Assembly: GCF_001190925.1 (NCBI RefSeq)
Contig: NZ_CP011072.1
Span: 1,612,001-1,676,000, forward strand
DNA length: 64,000 nt
Source of the DNA: Azoarcus sp. CIB
Lineage (GTDB): Bacteria > Pseudomonadota > Gammaproteobacteria > Burkholderiales > Rhodocyclaceae
Direction: 5' to 3'
The notes beneath the pieces are model-generated. The model worked only from the letters and a program-made list of their open reading frames with translations, was not told the DNA's origin and did no database searches. The position numbers were made by a program, and so were the translations under genes. Below, piece by piece: positions 43,559 to 52,252 of the stretch (the first letter of the stretch is position 1; each line of letters starts with the position of its first letter).

Positions 43559-44665
43559 ATGGCCACTACCAAGGATTACCGGCTCGGCGATTTCACCTAT
43601 CCGCGCGGCTGGTTCATGATCGCAGACGCCGAGGAACTCAACACCCACAAGCCGCTCGCGGTGCGCTTCTTCGGCAAGGACTTCGCACTGTATCGCGGCC
43701 GTGCGACCGGCAAGATCGTGCTGCTCGACGCCTACTGCCCGCACATGAAGACCCACCTCGCGGCCCAGAACACGACGTCCTATGTCGTGATCGATGGCGG
43801 CGGCAGCAACGTCGAGGGCGACAGCATCCGCTGCCCCTATCACGCCTGGCGCTTCGGCGCGGACGGCAAGTGCGACGACATTCCTTACCATCAGGGGCCT
43901 ATCCCGGCGACCGCGTGCGTGAAGTCGTGGACGGTTGTGGAAAGCCTTGGGGCGATCTGGGTTTGGCACGACCCGGAGGGTGGCGAGCCCGAGTGGGAGC
44001 ACCCGACGCTGCCGCAGTGGGACGATCCGTCCTGGGTGCGCTGGAAGTTCGACCACCTCGGCGTGCTCAACCAGCACCCGCAGGAAGTCATCGACAACAT
44101 CTGCGATTACGGCCACCTCAGCCCGATCCACGGATCGACGGTCGAGCGCTACGAGAACGAGTTCCGCGGCCACACCGCCACCCAGCGCCAATGCGGCCCG
44201 CACCGCACCCTGGTCGGGGCGGACGGCGCCAGTCCCATTCTCCACACCGACACGACCTACCACGGCCCCGGCGTGCTGATCTCGTACCTTACCGGCCTCT
44301 ACGACTCGGTCCTGATGATCACGCACACCCCCGTCGACGACGGCTCGATCAAGGTCTGGCACTCGCTCCTCGTCAAGTCGCCCGGCAACAACGCCGTCGC
44401 GACCGTGCCCGACACGATCGCCGCGCGCCAGTTCCAGGAGTCGAGCCGGCTCGCCTTCATGCAGGACTTCGAAGTGTGGATGAACAAAGCGCCTTGCCTC
44501 AATGGCCTTTTCATTCCCAGCGATGGTCCCTTCATGAAGGCGCGCATCTGGTACAAGCAGTTCTTCAATCCACGCGCGAAGAAGCAGGAATTCCTCGATC
44601 AGTGCGAAGGTACCTACGTTCCGCGGGGCGCGACGCCTTATACGGAGCCGGCTGAAGCGGCCTGA
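43559..44665 (+). CDS. KshA-like Rieske oxygenase
   Basis: A 368-residue Rieske non-haem iron oxygenase. The [2Fe-2S] ligands are Cys60 and His62 (YCPHMKTH) and Cys92 and His95 (RCPYHAWRF). The catalytic iron site includes His186 and His191 in DYGHLSPIH. The overall pattern (FTYPRGWFMIADAEEL start, PQEVIDNICDYGH) resembles the oxygenase of 3-ketosteroid 9-alpha-hydroxylase, although other terpenoid or alicyclic substrates are possible. GAGGAG precedes ATG 43559. It is followed by a strong terminator, so it is monocistronic; the likely reductase is at 49030-50085. Confidence 0.88.
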   Translation: MATTKDYRLGDFTYPRGWFMIADAEELNTHKPLAVRFFGKDFALYRGRATGKIVLLDAYCPHMKTHLAAQNTTSYVVIDGGGSNVEGDSIRCPYHAWRFGADGKCDDIPYHQGPIPATACVKSWTVVESLGAIWVWHDPEGGEPEWEHPTLPQWDDPSWVRWKFDHLGVLNQHPQEVIDNICDYGHLSPIHGSTVERYENEFRGHTATQRQCGPHRTLVGADGASPILHTDTTYHGPGVLISYLTGLYDSVLMITHTPVDDGSIKVWHSLLVKSPGNNAVATVPDTIAARQFQESSRLAFMQDFEVWMNKAPCLNGLFIPSDGPFMKARIWYKQFFNPRAKKQEFLDQCEGTYVPRGATPYTEPAEAA

Positions 44666-44689
44666 GCGACCGGGGAGGTCGATTGAAGG

Positions 44690-44717
44690 AGGCCCGTCCT
44701 GAGGACGGGCCGATTTT
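44690..44717 (+). terminator. Rho-independent terminator after the Rieske gene
   Basis: GGCCCGTCC-TGA-GGACGGGCC forms a perfect 9-bp stem followed by GATTTTTT. Confidence 0.92.
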
Positions 44718-44768
44718 TTATGTGCCGGCCTCGGACGAATTCAGGTCGTGCAGCCCGGTTCGACAAGC

Positions 44769-45125
44769 TCAGGCTGCTATGGCCGCCACTTCCCGCGCCG
44801 CCTCCTCGCGTGTATAGAAGCGCCCGTCCAGTACGAACCCCGAGACGATGCTCTCCTTCACCCGCCTGACGCGGCCCCCAGGCTCGCGCTGGACGACCAC
44901 GTCCTCGGGGAGTCCGTCGAGGAGGTGGAAGGGCGCCGGCCGACCGTCCGCGAATCGGGAGTCGTAGACTGTGCCCGATGCGACGTCCTTGAACGCCGGA
45001 CGAAAACCGAGGGGCCTGTTCTCCTCGCTGCGTCCGCCGGTGTTGCGAAACTCGCGGTTTTCCCGCTGCAGCGACAAGGGACCCATGACTGTGCTCATGA
45101 TTGCTGCGCCCATGCCCACCACCAT
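44769..45125 (-). CDS. Small hypothetical protein
   Basis: A 118-residue protein starting MVVGMGAAIMSTVMGPLSL (hydrophobic, possibly a membrane anchor) and continuing with charged, Gly-rich sequence including FRPAFKDVASGTVYDSRFAD. The end is helical (REEAAREVAAIAA). It overlaps the zinc-ribbon gene upstream by 31 bases in another frame. No known family. The start could also lie further upstream. Confidence 0.5.
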   Translation of the reverse strand: MVVGMGAAIMSTVMGPLSLQRENREFRNTGGRSEENRPLGFRPAFKDVASGTVYDSRFADGRPAPFHLLDGLPEDVVVQREPGGRVRRVKESIVSGFVLDGRFYTREEAAREVAAIAA

Positions 45126-45376
45126 GGCACCGATGCCGCGAGGGGATTCCAAGGCGTGGGCGCGCTTTTCTCCGCGGCGGAGGATTGCGCCGGTGCCGGG
45201 TTCGCGAGCTGGAGATTTGCAGCAGTCGTGTCGCAGTGCCGGCAGTGCAGGCGGCCGGATGTCGTGACGGTCCATGCGCTCTCGCCGCACACGCCGCAAG
45301 ACCAGATTTCCCGATCCGCTTCCGCGCTATGGGAATGACGCCTGCGGTACTCGTCGATCCGAATCACTTTGTCCAT
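45095..45376 (-). CDS. Small zinc-ribbon-like protein
   Basis: A 93-residue protein starting MDKVIRIDEYRRRHSHSA. Two Cys pairs (SCGVCG and HCRHCD, about 20 residues apart) suggest a zinc ribbon; the Pro/Ala-rich tail ends in WWWAWAQQS. GGAG precedes the ATG. A CATCGTCC motif lies 72 bases upstream of the start, so it may share regulation with the island. Function unknown. Confidence 0.55.
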   Translation of the reverse strand: MDKVIRIDEYRRRHSHSAEADREIWSCGVCGESAWTVTTSGRLHCRHCDTTAANLQLANPAPAQSSAAEKSAPTPWNPLAASVPWWWAWAQQS

Positions 45377-45447
45377 CGTCGCCTCCGCTCCGGTATGGCC
45401 GGAATTCACCTGACGGTACCGATTCTGTTCGGGTGCGAAGGGTGGCG

Positions 45448-45455
45448 CATCGTCC
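45448..45455. promoter_or_regulatory. CATCGTCC motif upstream of the zinc-ribbon gene
   Basis: CATCGTCC as at 43471 and 46625; here followed by CTTTCGAATAGTCC instead of AAAC. Weakest of the four. Confidence 0.25.
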
Positions 45456-45561
45456 CTTTCGAATAGTCCGAGCGGACGAGCTGGATGGTGTTGCGGGTGG
45501 CGTAAACGAAGCGCCGGCGCCGCCCGGGAAAGGCGACGCCGGCGCGTGACAGGGACTCTGC

Positions 45562-46545
45562 CTAGGATGCGTTCTTCGGTGCGGCGGGGGTCGTCGGTGC
45601 CCAGTTCTGCAGGCCGCTGTCGCTCGCAAGCAGCCATTTCCCGTCGGGGGAGACGATGAGGTCGGTGAGCGTCTCGCGGCCGCCCTTGCGCGCGATGGTG
45701 AAGCTCGCTCCGCCATCCGCGCTCGCGAGCACGATGCCGCCCTGGCCTGCGAGGAGCAAGCTGCCGTCGCGGTCGATCGCGTGGCTGTAGGTGGAAATGG
45801 GCGCCTGCAGCTGCGAAGGGGCCCAGGTCGCGCCGTCATCGACGCTGTGGAATACGTTGCCGCGCATCCCGTACGCGACCCAGCGACCGTCGCTGAGATG
45901 CACGGCGCCGTACAAGGAGCCGTTGTAGAACGCGGGCACCTTGGTCCATTCCTGACCGCCGTCGGTCGAGCGCTGCAAGGTCCCCGCCTCGCCGACGATC
46001 AGCCAGGTCTTCCTGTCCTTCGAGGCGGCGATGTGGTTGAGGTGCCAGTCTTCCTGCTCCCCGATCGCGAATTCTTCCCAGGTCGTGGCATCGTCTGCGG
46101 AGCGCAGCGTGCGGCCGAAGGCACCGACTGCAATCCAGTCGCCCGAAGGCAGGCGGGCGGCGGACATCAGCGGTTCGCCGTTCGTTTCCGTGAAGGCCAC
46201 TTCGGTCCAGTTCAGGCCGCCGTCGCTGGTGCGCAGGATCCAGCCCTCATGCCCGAGGGCGACGCCGGTCTTGTCGTCGGCAAAGACGAGGCGGGTGATT
46301 ACAGCCTGCCGGTTCTGCGACAGGTTCGCCCGCTGCCACGAAGCGCCCTCATCCGTGGAAATCAGAATGCTCCCGAGCTCACCGGCCGTGACGAGGCCGG
46401 CCGAGGTGCGCGCGATGCTGGTGAGCTGCATCCGGTCGACCGGGATGCGGGTGGCTGCAAGCGGGGGCACGCTGCGCGGCGAAAAGGCGAAGACCCCGGC
46501 GAACGCCACGGTCAATGCTATCGCCATGCCAACGAGAGTTCGCAT
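45562..46545 (-). CDS. YCF48/BNR-repeat beta-propeller protein
   Basis: A 327-residue protein with an N-terminal signal or anchor (MRTLVGMAIALTVAFAGVF) and repeated Asp-box-like motifs: ISTDEGASW, RTSDGGLNW, RSADDATTW, RSTDGGQEW, HSVDDGATW and ASADGGASF, about every 45 residues. This predicts a periplasmic seven-bladed-like propeller of the YCF48 type. In catabolic clusters such proteins accompany DUF1329/DUF1302 genes and RND-type exporters; no exporter is seen here. AAGGAG sits seven bases before the ATG. Divergent from the HsaA-like gene. Confidence 0.85.
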   Translation of the reverse strand: MRTLVGMAIALTVAFAGVFAFSPRSVPPLAATRIPVDRMQLTSIARTSAGLVTAGELGSILISTDEGASWQRANLSQNRQAVITRLVFADDKTGVALGHEGWILRTSDGGLNWTEVAFTETNGEPLMSAARLPSGDWIAVGAFGRTLRSADDATTWEEFAIGEQEDWHLNHIAASKDRKTWLIVGEAGTLQRSTDGGQEWTKVPAFYNGSLYGAVHLSDGRWVAYGMRGNVFHSVDDGATWAPSQLQAPISTYSHAIDRDGSLLLAGQGGIVLASADGGASFTIARKGGRETLTDLIVSPDGKWLLASDSGLQNWAPTTPAAPKNAS

Positions 46546-46624
46546 GGATTGTCTCCTTGATGAACGGTCTGCCGCGTGAGGCTTCGGCAGTGTGCGCCAA
46601 TTATTGACGGCGCGGAGGGTGGAG

Positions 46625-46636
46625 CATCGTCCAAAC
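46625..46636. promoter_or_regulatory. CATCGTCCAAAC motif in divergent promoter region
   Basis: Located between the YCF48-like gene and the HsaA-like monooxygenase; 12 of 12 bases match the motif at 43471. Confidence 0.4.
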
Positions 46637-46813
46637 GGGTTACTGCTTTCCCGCGCCCCCGGCTCCTTTCGATCGAATCGCGCGCGCCGTCCGGCGTTAG
46701 TCCGTTCAGACGATGAGTTGCAGGTGTCCGTATGAAAACCTTGCATCAACGGGGTATTTCACCCAGCGCAATGTTTGCAGGCCGGCGGGCACGATTTCGA
46801 GGAGGCGCGGAGA

Positions 46814-48037
46814 ATGGGTATTGTGACGGAAGATCAGGTGGCGGGCGTGCTCGCCGAGGATTACATGACGCCCGAGGCGGTCGGGCTGTTGCAGCGAGCG
46901 CGCGAACTCGCACCGCGTCTCGCGGCGAGGGCGGCCGACGCCGAGCGAGAGGGCATCGTGCCCGCCGAATCGGTGCGCGAGATCGCCGCAGCCGGATTGT
47001 TCCGCGTGCTGCAGCCTCGCCGTTGGGGCGGCTACGAGCTCGATCCGCGCGTGTTCTACCGTATCCAGATGGCCCTCGCCGAAGGCTGCATGTCGACGGC
47101 CTGGATCTACGGCGTGATCGGGGTGCATAACTGGCAACTTCCCCTGTTCCCCGAGCAGGCGCAGCAGGACGTGTGGGCGAAGGATTCCGGCACGCTGATC
47201 GCATCGACCTACATGCCGGTGGGCAAGTCGGAGAAGGTCGACGGCGGTTATCGCTTCTCGGGCCGTTGGAGCTTCTCGAGCGGGGTCGATCACTGCGAAT
47301 GGATCTTCCTCGGCGGCCTGCTCCCCAAACGCGACGGCTCGGAGGGGCTGGAGCACACGACCTTCCTGCTGCCGAAATCGGACTACCGCATCGAGCGCAA
47401 CTGGGACGTGCTGGGCCTGCGGGGGACCGGGAGCCACGACATCGTGGTCGAGAACGCCTTCGTGCCGGAGCATCGCACGCAGCGCACCAACGATCATTCC
47501 AATGCCGGCTGCCCCGGGCGGGAGCTCAATTCCGGCTGGCTGTACCGCATCCCCTTCACCCAGGTGTTCCAGCGCGCGGTGTCCTCCTCGTGCATCGGCG
47601 CGCTCGACGGCGCGATCGCGAGCTTCAGGGAGCGTGCCGCGGCGCACGTAGGAAAGCATGGGGCGAAGACCGCGGACGATCCGAACGCGCAGATGGCCGT
47701 GGCAGAGGCGATGATGACGAGCGACCAGCTCAAGCTCGTGCTGTTCCGCAACTACGCGCGCATCGTGCAATGTGCGCGCACCGGGGAACGGATGCCGGTG
47801 GAGGAGCGCCTCATGCAGCGCGCCCAGGCCTCGCAGGTGCCGAAGGTCTGCGCACGCATGGCCGACGAACTTCTGCGCGCCTGCGCGGCCTCGGGCACCT
47901 TCCGCGGCAACCCGGTGGAGCGCGTCTTCCGCGATATCCATCAGGCGCGTGCGCACATCGCGAACAACACCGACGCCTACGCGCGCGCCCACGGCGCCGT
48001 GATGCTCGGCCTGCCGAACGCCGACCCCTTCGTGTGA
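46814..48037 (+). CDS. HsaA-like flavin-dependent monooxygenase
   Basis: A 407-residue protein of the acyl-CoA dehydrogenase fold in the group D monooxygenase subfamily. AAGLFRVLQPRRWGGYELDP, YRFSGRWSFSSGVDHCEWIF, WDVLGLRGTGSHDIVVENAF and the C-terminal RVFRDIHQARAHIANNTDA match oxygenases such as HsaA, which hydroxylates the phenolic A ring of secosteroids with reduced flavin supplied by a small reductase (HsaB). No HsaB-like gene is in the window. GGAGG precedes ATG 46814. Related enzymes act on other phenols, so the substrate is inferred. Confidence 0.85.
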   Translation: MGIVTEDQVAGVLAEDYMTPEAVGLLQRARELAPRLAARAADAEREGIVPAESVREIAAAGLFRVLQPRRWGGYELDPRVFYRIQMALAEGCMSTAWIYGVIGVHNWQLPLFPEQAQQDVWAKDSGTLIASTYMPVGKSEKVDGGYRFSGRWSFSSGVDHCEWIFLGGLLPKRDGSEGLEHTTFLLPKSDYRIERNWDVLGLRGTGSHDIVVENAFVPEHRTQRTNDHSNAGCPGRELNSGWLYRIPFTQVFQRAVSSSCIGALDGAIASFRERAAAHVGKHGAKTADDPNAQMAVAEAMMTSDQLKLVLFRNYARIVQCARTGERMPVEERLMQRAQASQVPKVCARMADELLRACAASGTFRGNPVERVFRDIHQARAHIANNTDAYARAHGAVMLGLPNADPFV

Positions 48038-48112
48038 GGGCTCGATCCGAGTTGTTGGTATTACTAATCCGGCAACCAATTAGCTGATGTCAGGTTGATA
48101 GCAGCGCGGGTA

Positions 48113-48222
48113 CTCCCTCCCCTTCAAGGGGAGGGCTGGGGTGGGGATGGGTTTAGCAGACGCCGCAGAAACCCATCCCCCTCCTAACCTCCCCCCTTGA
48201 AGGGGGAGGAACACGGTGCCTG
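48113..48222. repeat. Interspersed palindromic repeat, copy 2
   Basis: Same element as 42105 and 50148. A conserved leader (CCGGCAACCAATTAGCTGATG) just upstream is shared in part with copy 3. Confidence 0.85.
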
Positions 48223-48271
48223 AGCAGATTGCAGATCTGTGTTTGCCGCCTAGCTGGGAAAACAGGAGAGG

Positions 48272-49033
48272 ATGATGGGACGTCTCGATGACAAGGTCGT
48301 GCTCGTGACCGGCGGTGCGAGCGGGGTGGGGCGCGAGGACGTGCTGCTGATGGCGCGCGAAGGCGCCGCGGTGGTGCTGACCGACCGCAACGTGGACGCG
48401 GGCGAGGCGCTGGCGAAGGAAGTCGGCGATCAGGCGCTGTTCCTGCGCCACGACGTTGCGAGCGAGGCCGACTGGCAGGCGGTGATGGCGGCGGTCGAGG
48501 CGCGCTTCGGGCGTCTCGATGCGGTCGTCAACAACGCCGGCATCCTCGAATCCGCCTCGCTGGAGGAGGCCACGCTCGAGCACTGGCAGCGCATCCAGCG
48601 CGTCAATGCGGACTCGTGTTTCCTCGGCTGCAAGTACGGCGTCCTTGCACTTAAGGAACGGGGCGGCTCCATCGTCAACATGGCTTCGGTCTCGTCGTGG
48701 CTGCCTGTCGACGGCTACGCCGCCTACAGCGCGTCGAAGGCTGCAGTGGGCGCGGTGACGCGCGCCGCGGCGCTGCACTGTCGCAAGCGCGGCTACATGG
48801 TGCGGGTGAATTCGGTGCATCCCGACGGCATCTCCACGCCGATGATGCAGGCAAGCGCTCCGGGCGTCGATCCGAAGTACATGCTTTTCGATCCGGTGAC
48901 GAACCGTGGCGGGCGCGTCTATATGCCGGACGAGATTGCAAACGTCGTGCTGTTCCTCGTCTCGGACGAATCGCGCTTCGTCAGCGGTGCGGAGATCCGT
49001 GTCGATAACGCGATCCTGGGCATGGGGCTATGA
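48272..49033 (+). CDS. SDR-family dehydrogenase
   Basis: A 253-residue classical short-chain dehydrogenase: cofactor loop VTGGASGVG, NNAG at the end of strand 4, catalytic Ser in NMASVSSWLP and YAAYSASKAA with Tyr and Lys. The acidic Asp after strand 2 (VLTDRN) favours NAD. The family includes hydroxysteroid and cyclic-alcohol dehydrogenases, which fits the island. A second ATG three bases later may be the true start. Its stop overlaps the start of the reductase gene by four bases. Confidence 0.9.
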   Translation: MMGRLDDKVVLVTGGASGVGREDVLLMAREGAAVVLTDRNVDAGEALAKEVGDQALFLRHDVASEADWQAVMAAVEARFGRLDAVVNNAGILESASLEEATLEHWQRIQRVNADSCFLGCKYGVLALKERGGSIVNMASVSSWLPVDGYAAYSASKAAVGAVTRAAALHCRKRGYMVRVNSVHPDGISTPMMQASAPGVDPKYMLFDPVTNRGGRVYMPDEIANVVLFLVSDESRFVSGAEIRVDNAILGMGL

Positions 49034-50085
49034 GTTCCACCACGACGCGCTGGCATGCGCTGAAGATCGCGTCCGTCGTCGCCGAGACGCACGATTCGAA
49101 GTCCGTCGAGTTCGACATCCCGGCGGAACTCGCGGACAGCTTCAGCTACCGCCCGGGCCAATTCCTGACCCTGCGCGTGCCGGTGCTCGGACGCCACCTG
49201 CCGCGCTGCTACTCGATGTCGAGCGCACCGACGCTCGACGCCCGGCCGCGCGTCACCGTGAAGCGCGTGGCGCAGGGGCGAGCGTCCAACTGGTTGTGCG
49301 ACCACCTGAAGGTCGGCGACACGCTCGAAGTCATGGCGCCAGCCGGCGTGTTCACGCCGCGCGCGCTGCAGACGGACTTCATCCTGTTCGCGGGCGGCAG
49401 CGGCATCACGCCCGTGTTCTCCATCCTGCGCTCGGCGCTCGCGCACGGGCAGGGGCGGGTCGCCCTGATCTACGCGAACCGCGACGAGCGTTCGGTGATC
49501 TTCCGTGACGCCCTCAAGGAACTGGCCGCCGCGCATCCGTCGCGCCTGCAGGTGATCCATTGGCTGGATTCCGTGCAAGGTGTGCCCTCCGTAGCCCAGC
49601 TCGCCGAACTCGCGCGCGCGTGGCACGGCGCCCAAGCGTTCATTTGCGGCCCCTCGGCTTTCATGGACGCGAGCGTTGCGGCGCTGGAGGCCATCGGCAT
49701 GGCGGGCGATGCCGTGCACGTCGAACGCTTCGTCTCGCTGCCCGATGAGGAGGACGCGGCTGCGGTGAGTGCCGCCGCGGCGGCGACGGCTCCCGTGGCT
49801 GCCGTCGAGCAGGCCGAGCTCGAGGTCTCACTCGACGGCGAACACCATACGATCGCCTGCGGCGGCAGCGAGACCCTGCTCGACGCGATGCTGCGCGCCG
49901 GCATCAATGCGCCACACTCCTGCCAAGCGGGGATGTGTGCATCCTGCATGTGCCAGGTGGAGGAGGGCAGCGTCCATCTGCGCCACAACGAAGCGCTGGA
50001 CCAGAAAGACCTCGATCGCGCCTGGACGCTCTCCTGCCAGGCCGTCCCGACCTCGGGCCGCCTGCGCGTCCGCTTCCCGGGCTGA
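49030..50085 (+). CDS. KshB-like ferredoxin-NAD(P)H reductase
   Basis: A 351-residue protein with three domains: FAD-binding (YRPGQFLTLRVPV, LPRCYSMSSAP), NAD(P)-binding (LFAGGSGITPVFSILR, HGAQAFICGPSAFMD) and a C-terminal plant-type [2Fe-2S] ferredoxin (CQAGMCASCMCQ, then the last Cys in LSCQA). This is the layout of KshB and of PaaE-type reductases that feed Rieske oxygenases. It probably serves the oxygenase at 43559. Coupled to the SDR upstream by ATGA. Confidence 0.9.
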   Translation: MSSTTTRWHALKIASVVAETHDSKSVEFDIPAELADSFSYRPGQFLTLRVPVLGRHLPRCYSMSSAPTLDARPRVTVKRVAQGRASNWLCDHLKVGDTLEVMAPAGVFTPRALQTDFILFAGGSGITPVFSILRSALAHGQGRVALIYANRDERSVIFRDALKELAAAHPSRLQVIHWLDSVQGVPSVAQLAELARAWHGAQAFICGPSAFMDASVAALEAIGMAGDAVHVERFVSLPDEEDAAAVSAAAAATAPVAAVEQAELEVSLDGEHHTIACGGSETLLDAMLRAGINAPHSCQAGMCASCMCQVEEGSVHLRHNEALDQKDLDRAWTLSCQAVPTSGRLRVRFPG

Positions 50086-50147
50086 ACCCGTTTCGCGTAT
50101 TAACCCGGCACCAAATTTGGTGATGCCAGGGAAGAGATGCACGGTCG

Positions 50148-50257
50148 CTCCCTCCCCTTCAAGGGGAGGGTTGGGGTGGGGATGGGTTACGCAGACGTCG
50201 CAAAAACCCATCCCCCTCCTAACCTCCCCCCTTGAAGGGGGAGGAACAAGGTGCCGG
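50148..50257. repeat. Interspersed palindromic repeat, copy 3
   Basis: Third copy of the 108-bp element. A 14-bp palindrome CACCAAATTTGGTG lies 26 bases upstream. Confidence 0.85.
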
Positions 50258-50400
50258 AGCACACTTCATTTTCCTGCCGCCTTAATAGTCCTGTTGGGGG
50301 ATGCCTCGCTCTCCCGCGCCCGCGATGATTGGCTCAGGGGCCGGCCCGCCCTCGGCTGGCGGCCGGCACGTACGAGTCACGTTCCGAGTGGGAGAAGCAA

Positions 50401-51150
50401 GTGAAGATTCTGGTCCCCGTGAAGCGGGTGGTCGATTACAACGTCAAGGTGCGGGTCAAGTCGGACCGCAGCGGCGTGGAACTCTCCGGCGTCAAGATGG
50501 CGATCAACCCCTTCGATGAGATCTCCGTGGAAGAGGCCGTCCGCCTGAAGGAGGCCGGCACCGCAACCGAAGTGATCGCCGTGAGCTGCGGCAGCACCGC
50601 GAGCCAGGAAACGCTGCGCACCGCGCTGGCGATGGGCGCCGATCGCGCGATCCTGGTCGAGACCGATGCGGAACTGCAGCCGCTCGCGGTCGGCAAGCTG
50701 CTGAAGGCCGTCGCGGAACGTGAACAGCCGCAGATGGTGATCTGCGGCAAGCAGGCGATCGACGATGACGCCAACCAGACCGGCCAGATCCTTGCCGCCC
50801 TGATGGGCTGGGGCCAGGCGACATTCGCCTCGAAGGTCGTCGTCGAGGGCCAGACCCTGCGCGTGACGCGCGAGATCGACGGCGGGCTCGAAACGCTCGA
50901 ACTGAAGCTGCCGGCGGTCGTGACTTCGGATCTGCGGCTCAATGAACCGCGTTACGCGACGCTCCCCAACATCATGAAAGCGAAGAAGAAGCCGCTCGAC
51001 GTCATTCCTGCGGCCGAGCTGGGCGTCGATGTCGTCCCGCGCCTGCGCCACACGCAGTATTCCGAGCCGCCGACGCGGAAGGCAGGGGTGAAGGTCGCCG
51101 ATGTCGCCGACCTGATCGCGAAGCTCAAGAACGATGCCAAAGTGATTTGA
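50401..51150 (+). CDS. etfB: Electron transfer flavoprotein, beta subunit
   Basis: A 249-residue ETF beta subunit. The GTG at 50401 ([19 protein letters not shown]) was chosen because family members start here and GGGAG lies seven bases before it; a longer frame upstream has no homology. [47 protein letters not shown] and [12 protein letters not shown] are typical, including the AMP-binding loop. With the alpha subunit 13 bases downstream it would carry electrons from acyl-CoA or other flavin dehydrogenases of the island to ETF-quinone oxidoreductase at 54558. Confidence 0.95.
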   Translation: MKILVPVKRVVDYNVKVRVKSDRSGVELSGVKMAINPFDEISVEEAVRLKEAGTATEVIAVSCGSTASQETLRTALAMGADRAILVETDAELQPLAVGKLLKAVAEREQPQMVICGKQAIDDDANQTGQILAALMGWGQATFASKVVVEGQTLRVTREIDGGLETLELKLPAVVTSDLRLNEPRYATLPNIMKAKKKPLDVIPAAELGVDVVPRLRHTQYSEPPTRKAGVKVADVADLIAKLKNDAKVI

Positions 51151-51163
51151 GGAGTCCGGGAAA

Positions 51164-52123
51164 ATGAAGGTTCTGGTCATTGCCGAACACGACAATACGA
51201 AAATCGCCGGCGCGACGCTCAATGCCGTCGGCGCCGCGCAGCAATTCGGAGCGGAGGTGCAGGTGCAGGTGCAGGTGCTGGTCGCCGGTTGCGACAGCGC
51301 GGCGGCCGCGAACGAAGCGGCAGCGCTGGCCGGAGTCGCCCAGGTCGTCAGCGTGAATGCCCCGCATTACCGCGACCAGCCGGTCGAGAACCTCGCGCTG
51401 CTCGTGGCTGGGCTCGTACGCAACGAGGGTTTCACTGCGGTACTTGCCGGCGGGACGAGCTTCGGCAAGAATCTCGCGCCGCGCATCGCCGCTTTGCTCG
51501 ACGTGGCGCCGGTTTCCGATGTCGTATCGATCGCGGGCGTTGGACGCTACGTGCGTCCGATCTATGCTGGTAACGTGATGGTGTCGGTGGAGTCGGACGA
51601 GCCGGTGCAGGTGCTCACGGTGCGCACGACGGCATTTGCCGCAGCCTCTGCCGGCGGCGCAGCGGCCGTGCGCGACGTGGCGGCAGGTGAGGATCTGGCA
51701 GTCTCGCGGCTGGTCGGGCGCGAGATCAGCAAGTCTGAGCGGCCGGAGCTCGCGGGGGCGCGTATCGTCGTCTCGGGCGGGCGCGGCCTGGGCAGCGGCG
51801 ACAAGTACCGCGAAGTGCTGGAGCCCCTGGCAGATCGCCTTGGCGCGGCGCTGGGAGCATCGCGTGCCGCGGTGGATGCAGGTTTCGTCCCGAACGACTA
51901 CCAGGTCGGTCAGACTGGCAAGATCGTGGCACCCGATTTGTATGTCGCAGTGGGCATTTCCGGCGCGATCCAGCATCTTGCCGGGATGAAGGACTCGAAG
52001 GTCATCGTTGCGATCAACAAGGATCCGGATGCGCCGATCTTCCAGGTGGCCGACTTCGGACTGGTCGGCGACCTGTTCGAGACGATTCCGCAGCTGGTCG
52101 AAGGACTGGGAGCGAATCAGTAG
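51164..52123 (+). CDS. etfA: Electron transfer flavoprotein, alpha subunit
   Basis: A 319-residue ETF alpha subunit. The C-terminal FAD domain is clear: [58 protein letters not shown] and [20 protein letters not shown]. The N-terminal domain begins [24 protein letters not shown] precedes the ATG, 13 bases after etfB. A second ETF set dedicated to a catabolic pathway is common in aromatic and steroid degraders. Confidence 0.95.
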   Translation: MKVLVIAEHDNTKIAGATLNAVGAAQQFGAEVQVQVQVLVAGCDSAAAANEAAALAGVAQVVSVNAPHYRDQPVENLALLVAGLVRNEGFTAVLAGGTSFGKNLAPRIAALLDVAPVSDVVSIAGVGRYVRPIYAGNVMVSVESDEPVQVLTVRTTAFAAASAGGAAAVRDVAAGEDLAVSRLVGREISKSERPELAGARIVVSGGRGLGSGDKYREVLEPLADRLGAALGASRAAVDAGFVPNDYQVGQTGKIVAPDLYVAVGISGAIQHLAGMKDSKVIVAINKDPDAPIFQVADFGLVGDLFETIPQLVEGLGANQ

Positions 52124-52252
52124 ATACTAGGATCGGGTCGGGGCACTCAGGTGTCCCGGCAGTTGCGGCAACGATGTGAGATGGCCGGGACGTGGAGGGA
52201 ACCCCGACGGAGGGAACCCCCGATAGACGAAAATCCCGGTGAAGGAGAGATC

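Noticed and set aside
46706-48079. 457-codon minus-strand frame opposite the HsaA-like gene
   Set aside because: Antisense to a well-supported flavoprotein; no recognisable motif.
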